Counted from the stretch's first letter, positions 12,401 to 31,345 are shown. The stretch is 64,000 nucleotides of DNA from Numida meleagris (GCF_002078875.1 NC_034414.1:26570637-26634636); one strand, 5' to 3'. Made by a program: numbers and translations. Notes: generated from the letters alone by a model not told the origin.

Positions 12401-14172
12401 GGTGCAGACTGGGCATTTTGACTTGTAAACAATTCTATGTTTATATGCAAATTATGACTGTCTAAGTTTTACTGTAATTCTGTGGTAGGATCAGAACTTG
12501 AAAGAATCTGTCTCTTTTCTTCTCTCATGAGGAAAATGTTACCTATGTTGTCACAAATTCTCACTGAGATTAAAACAACTTAAAAGTATTTTAATTGCAT
12601 ACTACAGCTCGTTGATGGACCATAGCAAAAGGTCAGGATTTGTTCACATCAGGAATGTTCATCAGATTGCTGTTTGTTAAATGTGAAACATGTTTATTAC
12701 TACAGACAAACAGTATTCATTGTACTCAGTCAAGCATTTTGCTCCAAGAATTAGTGAAAAAGTAACTTCTGTATTGTATTTTCTGGTGGTACTGTATGTT
12801 TTCCTCTCTTTCAGGACCATGGTTCATTGGCGAACTGATAGATGGCCAAGTGGGGGCCTGTTTTTCCTTTGGGGTGTTTGTTGGTGGTTCCTTCTTACGG
12901 GGTGGTCTCACATATGTGGTTGGCATTTTACAGGTATGTGTTTAGAGAGGAATGTTGACAAGCTGCTCTCTTAGAATATTTTGTGGTGTTTTTTTAATAT
13001 GATTTTATAAAGAAAGGAGTCTTGGAAGGATAAAGAACACTAGTAACCATGCCTGTGTCAAACTTTCTAACCTTTCTTCCTGCTTAAAAGGTAGGACAGA
13101 AGGAAGTTGTGCATATGTTCCTCACACTTCTCTCTTCTCCTGTTTGATGTTGTTTTGGACTCTGCCTCTAATCCTGACATCCAATCTCTACAAATCTACC
13201 CTTCTCTCTAAATTTTTTTTCTGTCCTTACAAGTTGAGGTCATTAAGCAAAAGGAGTGGCCCGGGCAGCTCTGGCACCCTGAATATTCTTCAGATCAGTA
13301 GGTGTCACTCTCCAAGTAGACTTGAGTCTGATTTTTCTCACCAGTCTTACCTGGCTGCCCTCTGCATTTCCCAGCTGCCTTAGTCTGAAAGGCAGGGTGT
13401 ACTTCCTCTGCATCTAAGTCTGAACACTTTGCTGTTGCCTTCATCAGGGTCCCTGCCCTGTGCCAGTGCTAACACTTGTTTTACACCACATCGGGCTGGG
13501 TCAGAGAGCTAAACTGGAAACAAAGGCTTTCCTTTTTTTGTTACACTAGTATTTTGCTAAGTCTAGCTCCCTCAACTAGATGCAGGAAGAGTCAGATGCA
13601 TGTTGGTGCCATGCACTGTAAGGGTGTAGGCAGGAATACTTGACCTGGGACTGAGACTCAGGCAAGCCCAGCTCTCTCAGCTGCAGTGTCTTTGAAGTGT
13701 AGCCTGAGCATCCAGCTTTGGGGATTGCACTCAGCATTTGAAATGGGACAGTTTTATACGCTCTTATCTTTTTTGTGCATTGATGTGTCTTCCCTAGAAT
13801 ATTTGGGTTGATCACTGTCGTCTTTTTCTCTACTCTTCTTTTCAGATGTTGTTTTTCAACGTGCCATTAATGGCGTATCTGTGCTGGTGCCTTTTCCTGC
13901 GGTGCAAAGGTCACAGTTTCTGTTCTCACATCCGTCACGTCCGACGCCTCTTGGTTGTGCTTATTCATCTGGCAATGGCACTCCTGCTGGCCTGGCAGGT
14001 CTATTCTTGCTATTTCTTGCAGCGAACCTATGGGACCTTGGCTTTTGTCCTCTCTCCCATGAGAATGTGGTTGGTGGCCCTGACCTCAGTTCTGATTTAT
14101 AAAACCTGGACGTTTCAATCATCTGAGCTCAGAACTTACATAGTAGAAATGAAAAACTGTCAGAGTTTCTGA
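454..14172 (+). CDS. TMEM62: TMEM62, 3' part of gene (11 coding exons)
   Basis: Spliced CDS: 454-499, 2434-2575, 4570-4694, 4837-4959, 5796-5951, 7341-7500, 9202-9315, 10223-10307, 11852-11956, 12815-12933, 13846-14172. Every junction is GT/AG and phases join without a break, giving 499 complete codons plus a split first codon, then TGA. Human TMEM62 is about 640 residues in 14 exons, so the N-terminal quarter lies left of the window. In order, the visible protein has the second half of a metallophosphoesterase domain (motifs WFGHYP and CGHLHT, the latter a GHxH metal-binding motif), a beta-rich middle domain (HIRILAFSPAAITSV to about HIFSMEENHP), then several hydrophobic membrane segments. 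Asn-glycosylation sequons occur at SNHT and NYSE. The family's substrate is not established to my knowledge. No internal stop or frameshift is seen, so the gene looks intact. It converges on PTGR2. Identity rests on recalled similarity to human TMEM62 along the whole reading frame. Confidence 0.95.
2434..2575 (+). CDS. TMEM62: TMEM62 exon b, metallophosphoesterase domain
   Basis: 142 nt after acceptor TTGGCAG. Its reading, starting KYSAWRKDGSFHYVHTTSFG and ending YNFFGILNT, is a core strand region of the phosphoesterase fold. SFICVDATLSPGPKRP is near-identical to the human sequence as recalled. The exon ends in phase 0 at ACG. The donor GTATTT lacks the usual G at +5, so it is weak; read-through would reach a TAG two codons later. 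Confidence 0.93.
4570..4694 (+). CDS. TMEM62: TMEM62 exon c, GH metal-binding motif
   Basis: 125 nt from acceptor GTTTCAG to donor GTAAGA. It reads NQMQELSVMATESLRSNHTV followed by WFGHYPTSTIISPAPGIRAL. WFGHYP is the conserved Gly-His motif of calcineurin-type phosphoesterases, and SNHT is a glycosylation sequon. The exon ends two bases into a codon, completed by the next exon to Asn. Confidence 0.93.
4837..4959 (+). CDS. TMEM62: TMEM62 exon d, GHxH motif
   Basis: 123 nt after a T-rich acceptor. It reads SATAYLCGHLHTMGGLMPAL and ends GTLELELGDWKDNRR. CGHLHT carries the terminal GHxH metal-ligand motif of metallophosphoesterases. GDWKDNRRYRI is strongly conserved in TMEM62. The donor GTAAGT is a perfect consensus. 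Confidence 0.95.
5796..5951 (+). CDS. TMEM62: TMEM62 exon e
   Basis: 156 nt. It reads YRILAFDHDLFSFIDLTFEE and continues WPAVLITNPKSFLYSSSFHE to the STHIR end. FDHDLFSF and VLITNPKS match human TMEM62 as recalled. The exon enters and leaves within Arg codons (AG|G), a phase shared with its neighbours. Confidence 0.95.
7341..7500 (+). CDS. TMEM62: TMEM62 exon f, beta-rich middle domain
   Basis: 160 nt after acceptor TCCTTAG. It reads ILAFSPAAITSVKVDIDGVH and ends with SGPLYVLKWSPQNYSEGTHQ then IDVTVQ. The alternating hydrophobic pattern suggests an immunoglobulin-like beta sandwich, which annotations place between the phosphoesterase domain and the membrane part. NYSE is a glycosylation sequon. 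The exon ends in phase 0 with donor GTAAGA. Confidence 0.95.
9202..9315 (+). CDS. TMEM62: TMEM62 exon g
   Basis: 114 nt, exactly 38 codons in phase 0. It reads DASGRIITQGHIFSMEENHP then LRFGFWPSVILLTDHYVL. TDHYVL followed by ARTLF in the next exon matches the human TDHYIMARVLF. It is the link between the beta domain and the first C-terminal membrane segment. Confidence 0.92.
10223..10307 (+). CDS. TMEM62: TMEM62 exon h, membrane segment
   Basis: 85 nt after acceptor TTTTCAG. It encodes ARTLFGLIVLIQIALLVVFR followed by YLQKPVLK. About 18 uninterrupted hydrophobic residues ending in Arg make a clear transmembrane helix. The exon ends one base into the next codon, donor GTATGA. Confidence 0.93.
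11852..11956 (+). CDS. TMEM62: TMEM62 exon i, membrane segment
   Basis: 105 nt. It reads EKPGLLGVTSFSLHVFSKIN then AFYYSVLVLNLYTVLG. TSFSLHVFSKIN is almost identical to the human TSFSLHVLSKIN. The second half is hydrophobic and probably spans the membrane. Donor GTAAGT is consensus. Confidence 0.93.
12815..12933 (+). CDS. TMEM62: TMEM62 exon j
   Basis: 119 nt after acceptor CTTTCAG. It reads GPWFIGELIDGQVGACFSFG then VFVGGSFLRGGLTYVVGILQ. GPWFIGELIDG parallels human GPWFFGEIIDG. Two Gly-rich hydrophobic stretches are likely membrane-embedded. It ends in phase 0. Confidence 0.93.
13846..14172 (+). CDS. TMEM62: TMEM62 terminal coding exon
   Basis: The acceptor TTTTCAG opens the last coding exon, 108 codons plus TGA at 14170-14172. 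It starts MLFFNVPLMAYLCWCLFLRC, but the Met is internal, not a start. Three hydrophobic segments follow: NVPLMAYLCWCLF, LLVVLIHLAMALLLAWQVYS and YGTLAFVLSPMRMWLVALTS. The tail YIVEMKNCQSF is hydrophilic. The human counterpart ends in a similar way. Confidence 0.95.
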   Translation: MLFFNVPLMAYLCWCLFLRCKGHSFCSHIRHVRRLLVVLIHLAMALLLAWQVYSCYFLQRTYGTLAFVLSPMRMWLVALTSVLIYKTWTFQSSELRTYIVEMKNCQSF

Positions 14173-14414
14173 AATACAATACAGTAGTCAAAGTTCTTCA
14201 ACTTAAAACTGTCCAAGATGCAACCTATTGTTTTATGTTGCTGGAATTCTGTACAGACCAACCATGAAGTGGTAAGATCTGAAGCTGCACTTGCATTGCT
14301 GCATAGCTGTAGTAAATGTGTAACACATGTATTATATACATGTGTTGTATTATACATGTGCAGCATACTGTGTATACATGTTATAGAATAGACATTAATA
14401 CAGTGTGCAATAAA
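14173..14414 (+). other. TMEM62: TMEM62 3' UTR with a poly(A) signal
   Basis: AATAAA lies at 14409-14414, about 240 nt past the stop codon, and a U/GU-rich stretch follows (cttgtatgttttttatg, near 14430), as expected for a cleavage site. Further AATAAA motifs at about 15527 and 15849 could give longer 3' UTRs. A stem-loop and repeated ATACATGT motifs lie at 14322-14381. Confidence 0.65.
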
Positions 14415-17400
14415 TTATGTAATAATCTCTTGTATGTTTTTTATGATACAAAGCAGATGTCTGTTGTGGATCACCAGTGGAAATGTTTACTTGTTACTAC
14501 TTTGAATGGAAAATATTTTTAATTCTTGATTTTTATAATGCTGGGAAAAATGTGAATAGATCTTGATAACAAGCTCCAGGATTTGTGTGTAACTGCTTTT
14601 TATTTTAAGATTTGTGTATATTTCTAGAGGATTAGATGAGATGTCTGTATGAATTAATGTTTATTGCAGAGGTGCTGTGTGGCCTTCACTGTAAAGAGTC
14701 CAATGCTTACACACACTTTTCAGTTCATAATGAGCTATAGGAGTTCTTTATAGGCTGCTGGATGTGTAAATATGTATTTGTGTGTATGTTCACCTGAGCC
14801 ATGGTCCTAATCTTATCCTGGGATTGCTAGTTAATTAATGTGTTGGAATTTCTCTGGAAGGAAATAGTAGTTTTCCACTGTTGAGGTTGCTGATTTTCCC
14901 TTAGTTGACTGCTGAAAGGACAGTAAATGATTGCCACTGGAATTAACAATTGTAGTCAAAAGTTCAGCTTTAAAGCAGAGAATGGAGACAATGTTCTCAG
15001 GCTGGAAGAGCCAAAAGGAATCCCATGGTCTAGTTGCTATATCCTTTCTAAGTGAGAGGAGTCAGGGCTGTGTTTCTGGGTCTCAGTGCCGACAAGTGAC
15101 CTGGGAAAATCATTTCTTCATTTTTGTTTTTCCTCCGTCTAAAAATGATGGAACACTTGCATTTAGGAAGAACTTAAGAATCTAGAGCCAGAAGACCTGA
15201 GTTGTCTTTACTAATTACAAATCTGTTCTGCCCTTCTCAACCCCTCTGGGAAACACAGGAGTATTCTTTTACAAAATTGCAAATCATGAAGTCCTTAATT
15301 CTAACAATGATTCTTTGTTATACCTTAAAGTGATTGCTAAGCTTCTTGCCTCAGCTTCCCTGCCTTTAAAGAGAACACTGGCCTGCTTCATAAGACTGAG
15401 TGGAACGTTTGAAGTACTTTATGTAGTTTTACAGTAACTTATTTATGGTTTGTCAAGAAGAAGGAGGTAAACTTATTTATGTCACCTTAGAAAAGACAGC
15501 AACTGTATTATAGAAATATAAGAAAACAATAAATTAAAAGAAAATGCTACATAAAACTAAGACTTGTTATATCTAAAATGAGAGCCTTTCTAAATTCCCA
15601 TTCCTCTGTGATTGACAATATAGGAGGAAAAAGATACTAACAGCTCTTGTTTGTGTAAATTAAATACCCTGTTAAGAGAATACTTTGCTTACCACAATGT
15701 CATTAGCTGCTGTGTAAATCTGTTTTGCAAAACTGTTAGAAAATCTAAGGCAGGGAACAACAGAGAAAATGTAATGACAAATATGGCATTCTACAGTGTT
15801 GCTGGAAATGCAAATACTTTTATTTGATCAGAGAGCATATTAAATGGCAATAAAATGCTTCGTACCTATAGCCTGTGGCAAGAACTTTTTCTGAAAGGAG
15901 GTGGATCTTTCTTGTGGCGGCATTTGACAGACATTTTCTTACATGGTAATTAACTATACTTTTTGGTTCTGTGGGATGTTTGGTAGATGAATGGAATTAT
16001 TTTTAAGAACCTCTTCATGTTAGTCTTAGTGTGGCAAGGAAAGGTGTTTTATTTGTAGATGTGCTGTCCCTGGCTCTGAGGACCTTCCTAAGAATGACAT
16101 GCTGCTGACATGTGGCTGATGTGTGGATTACGTATGTATGTGGGACTGATGTAATACATCTAAAGAGAAAGTGCAAGATGAGTGGAGCTACCTTTCTGTC
16201 CTGATCTCAGTGAAAAGCATGGTATAGAAACTGAGAATTCTACCCTATGTAGGAAGGGCCTGATAGCTCATGCTCTACAGATGCACCTATCGCAGTTCTT
16301 TGTTGCTTGATAGAAAAGCAAAACTTACCTTGTCTCATGTTAATTCAGATTTCCTCCTTTCCTTAAACTCTTTTCCAATATTCTAGAACTTTAGCAGTAA
16401 AATGTTAACTTTCCTAGCTGAGCTATACAATTTAATACGGGAAAACTCTATCAATATTTACTTGAAAATGTTTTTAAATTCTTTATCTCAGCAGAATAGG
16501 AGTTCTCAAAAGCACAGACTAGAAAGAGAGCTTCTAATTTAGCTGTCCTTATACATATAAGCGTGTGGTTGCCCAATTTAACTACAGGTAACAAAAACCA
16601 CAAAGTACGTGAGTTTTCCCTTAAAATTAAATGTATATTCAGGTTGCAGGGAAGACATCACCTGTCACTTAAGGGAACTGGTGATAACTGGACAAAGCTC
16701 AGACAAATATGCAGATGCTATTACAATAGATCTAGAAGCCACCCTATAAAAATATGCCTTTGTTCCTCTGTTGCTCTGTGATGCCCAAAAGACACAAATC
16801 AACATGATGGACTCAAGTGAAATGTTCTACTGATAGCAAACCCTGTGTTGACCATTTCAGCCACAGTGAGTGCTGCACCACAACTCAATTTAACTATCCA
16901 ACATACCTTTCTAGTTGCAAAATTGTGTCCATGTAGCTGAACAGTCTCTACTCATTTTTCTTTATGCTTTTCCTAAAGTTTCCAGTTGCATGTCACAAGT
17001 TATTTTCTAGGTCTGGAATTTATTCCAGCTCTTGTTACCTATCCAGGATAATGCCTTCTGCCTATGATCTTTTATTCCCTGGCAGTCTGTTTATGGACTG
17101 CATAAGCATTTCCCACTTCCCTGTAGCAATAGGAAAGCAGTGTTAGAAAAAACAGCACTAAATAGTCCTGCATCTGCTTCTTCCACTATCAGTGCATTAA
17201 AAAAAAAAAAAAAGGGATGAAGCTACTTGAAAGGTGTCTGCCTTCTATCTCCACTTTGGCTGAAGTTGTTACTACAAACTGCGATGGGAACCACCTATAA
17301 GAGGGGCTGGTAAGCTCTTTTTCAAGGTATGAGATATTTTCCATAAAATCCTCACACTAAACCATATGACCTAGCACTAATCTGTAGCCAACAGCAACTT

Positions 17401-20010
17401 TTCATAGTGCATAAGGGAAAGAGATGAAAATGGGAGTGCATAAAACAGGCAAAACATAAACAAGTGTAAGATGGGCTCAAATAATTTTTTTAAAGGTCTG
17501 TCCAATGCTGTTTTAAATGTTATTACTAGTTGCAACAAGGAATGCTTATTTATAAAGATTGCATAGCCAAACTTCGAGTACCTTCTTATGGTTACAGACT
17601 TGCTACTCTGCATTAATGTCTGATCATGTGAACTACCATGTGCTGTCTCTGTAAGGTAAGGCATGCACAGATACTGGTCCTCTGCAGTCAGTGACTGTGC
17701 TACATCCAGAGTGGCTTGGATTTTTTTAGCAGTTGTTTGTTACCCTCTGTTAAATGAGACATCGCCTACAGTGCAAAATGTATGATTGTCTAAGAGTCGC
17801 GCTATTACATTAAGAAATGAAGACAAGGTTGCAAAAAAAATTTAATATTTTTATTTACAAATGCAGGCACTTAGTTTAAAAGATTTTCTCATTTTGATTT
17901 TTTTCTAAAGAGATAACATTAAGCTAGGGTTCACAAATAACAGAAAAGCTTCCTAAATGTTGGAAGTACCATAATGAAGTCTGCTTTGACTGTCTGTGTC
18001 TCATTTTTCCTGTAGCCATCTGACTTACGCTGACAGAACCAGTATTCCTCTCTGTGAGTTACTTAATCTACAGGAATGCTGCAGCAATCGAGCTGCCTTT
18101 ATTACAGTAAGGAATTAATATCTCAGCATGACCTCACTCTAGGTCACCCCTCACATCATCAGACTTTAATAGGCTTGCAGTGCATGTGGATTACTAAGCA
18201 ATTGCTGTAAAAATGATAGTGCTGGGAATTTTAAAATTTAATCATATTTTCAGTTGTGAAAATTAAGATCCTAGAGGCTGTCCTTCCTGGAAGGTGTGTC
18301 AGCTCACGGTGCTCATTCATATGAGCTCACTCTGGAGCAGCTCTTTAGCAAACAATATTCAAAAGTACAGCATTTGTATTTTGGACAAGCAAATGCAACT
18401 CTGGAAACACAAGTATCTAAGTTGCCTTCACCCATAACGTATGAAAACATTTTAACGTGTTTTCAGTGGCAGCTATTGTAATGCTACCTTCCTTACATTC
18501 TTGCAACACAAATTGACCACAGGTCATAGATGAAGTCTCTTCTGAAATATACGTGTGTAAGTAACTGGAATGCTTTAGATTAAAACAAAAGGGTCCTCAG
18601 CTTTAAGATCAGAAGGCATTTTTCTCAAAGCATGTTGTTGATACTGAAATAAAATTGGTAGATTAGAGGAAGCCAAATATAGGGAAATGTAAGCAATAGG
18701 ATGTTGAAATTTGTGTGAAGAAGTGGGCTTTTTTTTCCTATTTTCAAGGTGCTTGAGTTAGTGATGCTGATTGAGATTTTGAGTATCTAGATGAAAGTGA
18801 ACCAGACAATAGTAGTGTTGTTGAAAAATGCATGCTTGAAGGTCTTAGACTATGTAATGCTATAATGCAGGTGTCTTTGTTTTCTTCAAAGCCTATACCA
18901 TTAGTCACTGCATGCTTTCTTCTTTCAGGGTCAGCCTCAGCACTAGGAAATCAAGAGACTGTTTTTCACATTGCTCACAATTATATTAAGTAGTTCTGAT
19001 ATGTTCTCCATCTGAAGTGTGCAAAAATATTTAAACACCAAATTTCTTGAATAGTGTTTCTCTCCTAGTTCTTGGATTCCATTCAGTTTGAGCCTGCGTA
19101 GTGATTCAAGAAGATCTAGAGGATCCACTCTCAGCCTGGTGCTTGGAAGCACTCCTCTTAAAGGCAAATACTTAAAACCAATAGCTTTTAAATTAGAATG
19201 TGCCATAAATTATCCTAATCACTAAATAAATGTGTCATGTTTCTAAATGTACGTAATGGTGGAATTCTAATGACTTTAGGGCAATTATCCATTCTCTTCA
19301 GCTCCTTTATTTTGAAGACATGTTTAAATTGCATCAGTCTCATCTTGCTTAAGGTTATATTAGTCAAACTTGGAAATGGTGGCTTGCTTTTCAACCTTCC
19401 TTCTATTTTCTAAGATGGTAAAAGAGCATTGTTACAACAAAATAAGCTAGCCCTTGTAGCTGGACCTATCTCTGATGAAAGTCTCAGGTGCCATGCAGAT
19501 GAAATTCTAAATGAATTAGGTTTAAAGTACTCTGAAAATATGGTATATAATGATATAATACAGAGAAATGAGAAATGCAATCAGTGGAAACTTGTTACAG
19601 AAGGCAAAATAGAATTATCTTTATTATAGAACTTGAATTGTAGAAATGGAATTTTTGATTGCTCTTATCTGAAAAAAATTAGAACACTTAATTATAAGAT
19701 GATAGCCAGATTGATTGGACTGTCGAGCTAAGCTTATACTAGTGAATTAAAAATTCCCAGAGAAGTTCTTGGGCACTGAGACAAACTAGCATAGGAACGA
19801 CACACATGTACACTAGTAAATTCTTCTAACGTCCAAAACCAAGTGGCTGTATGCAAATTGCTTATTGGAAATAATTCCTGAGGTGGTCTAACTTCCAAAC
19901 CATACCCATGAATTATTTGCAAGTGTCCTAATTGGCAGTTGTCAAATCATGTCAAATACATTAGTAGTTTTAGTACAACTTTTTGCATTCCTGTTTCTGA
20001 TTCTGTTCAG
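14415..20010. other. TMEM62-PTGR2 tail-to-tail interval
   Basis: AT-rich DNA between two converging genes. It holds alternative poly(A) signals for both (AATAAA at 15527 and 15849 on +; TTTATT, read as AATAAA on -, near 19305, 19620 and 17850) and a MIR-like relic at about 15094. Much of it may be 3' UTR of one gene or the other. No coding region is supported. Confidence 0.6.
15094..15160 (+). repeat. MIR-like SINE relic
   Basis: The stretch containing agtgacctgggaaaatcatt, then a T/C-rich run and cctccgtctaaaaatgatgg, follows the order of the MIR core and 3' region (tgtgaccttgggcaagtcac, cctcatctgtaaaatgggga). It is highly diverged, and identity is from recall of the consensus. Confidence 0.5.
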
Positions 20011-20129
20011 TTTATTAGCATGGGTTCTGCCTTAGCATCCTAAAATATCTGCTTTTTAGTATATACTGAACAACTTAATTGCTTATTACTATGGATAGAG
20101 TCAAATTACTTTTCCCCAAGCAATGACTT
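20011..20129 (-). other. PTGR2: PTGR2 3' UTR, nearest poly(A) signal
   Basis: TTTATT at 20011-20016 reads AATAAA on the minus strand, about 115 nt after the stop codon. Others on this strand occur near 19620, 19305 and 17850, so a longer UTR is possible. Confidence 0.5.
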
Positions 20130-27881
<7,752 letters not shown>

Positions 27882-28679
27882 CCCTGCTTTTGCAGCGATT
27901 TCACACTGGACTCCTACAAAGGAAAACACTGTTTGAAGGGCTGAAACAAAAAATCCCTTGAGAAAGAAAATGGGGCAAAATACTTAGCAATTTGGAATTG
28001 GGGGTACAGGAGTTATTAACACACATGTTTTGACACCACTTACAAACCCCATGGGAAACCTAACATCTACTCTGTCCCCTACACAGCAGTAAGGGAGAGC
28101 TGCAACATCTGCTGAGCCAGGAGCGTCCCATCAGGCACTGCTCTGCTCTCCTACTGCTCTGCTGGCATTTGTAGCGAGAGCAACCTGATTAGCAACCACA
28201 GAGAGTGGCGGAAGTGAGGAAGAACTAACAAATGGATGCAAATACAAGCAGCTCATCCAAAACAAATTAGACTTAGAGGTGTGGTGCAAGAGAAATCCTG
28301 CAGAGACATTTCCAGAGTGCCAGAATTTCACCTGCTCTTTCTGACTTCTGCCAAAGTCTGTGCTTTTCAGATAACGTTCTGCCAAAACACAGTGCTCCGG
28401 TTTTGCTCTGTTGCAGTCGGATCCATTTGACATGGCCTGATGTCCTGTCAAAGCAGTTGCCAAGACCAGACCATACTGTGGCTTCATTGCCAATTTGAAA
28501 AGAGTGAAACATGGGCCTCACCACCTTTGATATTCTTACCCAAGAATCATATAAAACAATCTCAAATGAAAAATAAACAGACTTGTGAACTTTATACCCA
28601 CACAGTTAAAACAATCTCTAAAGTATACACTCACATAAAATCCTAAGGGAAAGGATGGCCTAAGGTAAACTTTGGCAAA

Positions 28680-28745
28680 TCGTGGGTTCAGCATCACACT
28701 CCACTACAGAATTCCTGTGTGATCTTAGGCACGTTGTTTTCTAGT
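28680..28745 (+). repeat. MIR SINE relic
   Basis: It begins cgtgggttcagcatcacact and continues with cctgtgtgatcttaggcacg, collinear with the MIR core (cctgggttcgaatcc, agctgtgtgaccttgggcaagt). It is diverged but the order and spacing agree. Identity is from recall. Confidence 0.6.
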
Positions 28746-29054
28746 TACTTCATAAAATATTTTCAGAACAAAAATCCATATTCTTCTTCTAAGCTTTGAA
28801 GTGAGCAAGTCTGTTCTCACTATAGCCTCTGTATGGGAACTGCTGAGTCATGGCCTGAACCACTGATTGAGCACCTGCAGGAAAGACCCAGTCAGCCCTG
28901 GGAGCACAGGTGAAGGCAATTCACTGTGTGACCTGAAGGCCTCATTTAAGGGCTGACTGCCACAAAGGAAGGATCTTTCTCTAGAGATCCCTCCTTGGTG
29001 GAAGCTTTTCCCTGTGAACCCAGAGTCTTCTGATACAGGTGAGCGATCTACTTC

Positions 29055-29136
29055 CCTTCCTTTGTAGCACCTTGCTATCGTGCTGGTCCTTCCACCTCTT
29101 TTGTAACACCTTTTCCATTGCGTTGATCTTTCTGAT
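29055..29136 (+). repeat. Diverged tandem duplication, unit about 40 bp
   Basis: tttgtagcacctt near 29061 and tttgtaacacctt near 29101 begin two adjoining copies that align over about 35-40 bp with one gap. The stretch before it (28850-29050) is less AT-rich than the intron around it, with a tttaaggg box near 28947. Together they may be a degraded mobile element such as an LTR. I cannot name a family. Confidence 0.4.
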
Positions 29137-30962
29137 CGCTACAGCCTCATGTACTTTATAAACATGAAATTATGTATTTTTAACTTATATTCCTTGTCAT
29201 TTCTGAGCCAACTCCAAGTGTAAATGACTGAATTCTGCATTCTTGAGTACCTGAATCCTCTTACACTAGCTTGGCTGACAGCATTTGCATAATGAAATTA
29301 CATTCAAGTAGTCCACATAGCAATTGTCTTAGCATCTGAGAATCTGTGTTAATTCCATGAGCATTTTACAAATGGCCAGATGTAGGGAATGCAATTTAAA
29401 ATCTTCCAGTAAATGATTTGCAAACATAGAGAACTTGGCTTAAGTTTATAGCCACTAATGACTCTACTCTGTGCAGAAACAATGAGTTAAGAATGTAGTG
29501 AATATAAACTGACATCAACGTGACAGTTCACATGAAATCTAGACAAATCATTCCTCTAAGTACTATTCATATTCAGTTCAAACCTATCCATGGTATTAAG
29601 TGTTTGATCCACTGTTTATTAACTACACAGAGTAGGCAGAATCACTGTACAGCTCATGCCTTACAGAAATGTCCATTCTCACAACTGATGCTGTTTTTGT
29701 TATCCTGAAACCAAATACCTTTATTATGCAAGCACAAAACCCCAATCTGAACAAGAGATCATGAAAAGCATTTTTAGTGAGCCCAACACATATTTGAAAT
29801 ACCTGCTTTCTACTACAGTACAGAGGAAAAAATGCAGTTCTTCAAAAAAAAAAAAAGTGCTGAATAAAGATATCAACATACTAAAACAAAGGAAAGGCAG
29901 TACAGAATGGCACGGGAAAAGGTAGGTAGAAAAATATACAACGTAATTTTGGATTACTTCTCTGAACCTCAGAAGTTCTGAGGGAACGAGAATACTATCT
30001 ATTTCCCAGGCCATTTTCACAGCTTTAGGCTGAGAAGCCTGTGTACTAGTTCAATCTGAGGATCTTCCGGATACTGCGAGTGGGTGGACAGAAAGAAATA
30101 GAGGCTGGCAAATGAACTGCCATCCATTCTGTGACAGCTGTCACAGTAAAATATACCATTGGAGATGGACGTTTACTCACAGATATGATTGCACTTGTCC
30201 TACAATGCAAGTCAGTAATCACACAAGCAAACATTCATGCTAATATCATAACATAATACAAAACAATCTTTCTTTGTATCATAAGTAATTGAACAAAGAA
30301 AATAAGTAGAAGTGCCATTGTTTAGCACCATTAACTGAAGAAAGCTGTGGGAGGAATAGAACAGATTTTTTTTAAGTGAAATAAAGTGGATTTGTCCCAT
30401 ACACATAAAGCTTTTCAACATACATTTAATGCAAGTATTAAGGACACTTCTGGATTTTTTTTTCCTATTTAAAAAGACCAATAGGAAGCAGCACTGCCAA
30501 ACTACTTTCCAAATGAAAGTAGTTTGAGTTGTTTTTGTTCTTTAAAACAAATGGAGTAAAAATTGTGAGTTTTGACATTATTGTTCTATGCCAAGATGTC
30601 TGACCCACATTTTGAGTACAAGAGCGTTAGGCTGCATAACAGCAGCACCTCCAGGGCGTTCTCAAATACATTCTAGCCCAGTTTTATTCTTATTTCCTTC
30701 TCTTCTTCTCTTTCTTCTACCATTTTTGCAAACTGACATGACTACTCCTTTTACGAAGTGTAAATAAATCCTTCAGCACTAAAATACTCTAGTTTGTTTG
30801 TCCTGGGCTTGGTTCAGAGATGTACTTGTTTCTGACATTGTTCATAAGACAGTTCTCAGTTGCATGTACTTCTGACAAAATAATTTATCTGCTTCCAAGT
30901 TGTCAAAGCTCACATCAGGTGTGCTCTGTTGAGTTTTTGTTTTTTAAAAAAAGGAAGAGTGG

Positions 30963-30990
30963 TTTTTTTTTTTTAAAAAAAAAAAAAAAA
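30963..30990. repeat. T12/A16 tract
   Basis: Twelve T directly followed by sixteen A, a perfect self-complementary tract. A shorter TTTTTT/AAAAAAA copy lies about 25 bp to the left, near 30943-30955. Confidence 0.9.
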
Positions 30991-31119
30991 GAGCAGGTAG
31001 TTTATTCCTCCTGCATCAGGCCCAGGCAGCCAATCTAAGCAGAAAACAAGACTAGAAGTCGTCTGAAACAGTATCAAAAGGTTTTAGGATCCTTGTTCCT
31101 AAGAAAGAACTTTCAAGGA

Positions 31120-31345
31120 AGAATGATTTTGAATGAGGAACACGCAGAAAGGACTGGCATTATGAATCAGTGAGAAGAAATAAACATGCCAAGAAAAGCA
31201 AAAGAAAGGCTAGCAAAGCACAGCAATATAAAGGAGAGAGAGAAATGGAGGAACTGGGAACAAGAAATGAGGAGGTGAGACCAAGAAAATGGAGATGAGG
31301 AAAGATGGGCAAGAAGCTTAGGACTGGGGGGAGGGGGAGCCATAA
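31120..31345. repeat. Purine-rich low-complexity stretch
   Basis: About 225 bp with strong A/G excess on the + strand, including gagagagaaatgg and ggggggagggggag. No coding potential is seen. Confidence 0.7.

Larger units (their letters stand above)
500..13845 (+). other. TMEM62: TMEM62 introns
   Basis: Ten introns separate the exons listed above. Eight are 0.9-2.1 kb, one is 142 bp (4695-4836) and one is 836 bp (4960-5795). I saw no further exon, RNA gene or clear repeat in them. The intron at 12934-13845 has a less AT-rich patch (about 13250-13520) that I cannot assign. A 20-bp palindrome lies at 6346-6365. Open frames of 60-134 codons occur in the introns, but none has family resemblance or flanking splice sites. 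Confidence 0.7.

Noticed and set aside
28131..28493. 120-codon open frame on the minus strand within PTGR2 intron 1
   Set aside because: It has the same strand as PTGR2, but the complete PTGR2 reading starts at 27881. The product has no resemblance to the family and there is no convincing splice link to the start exon.
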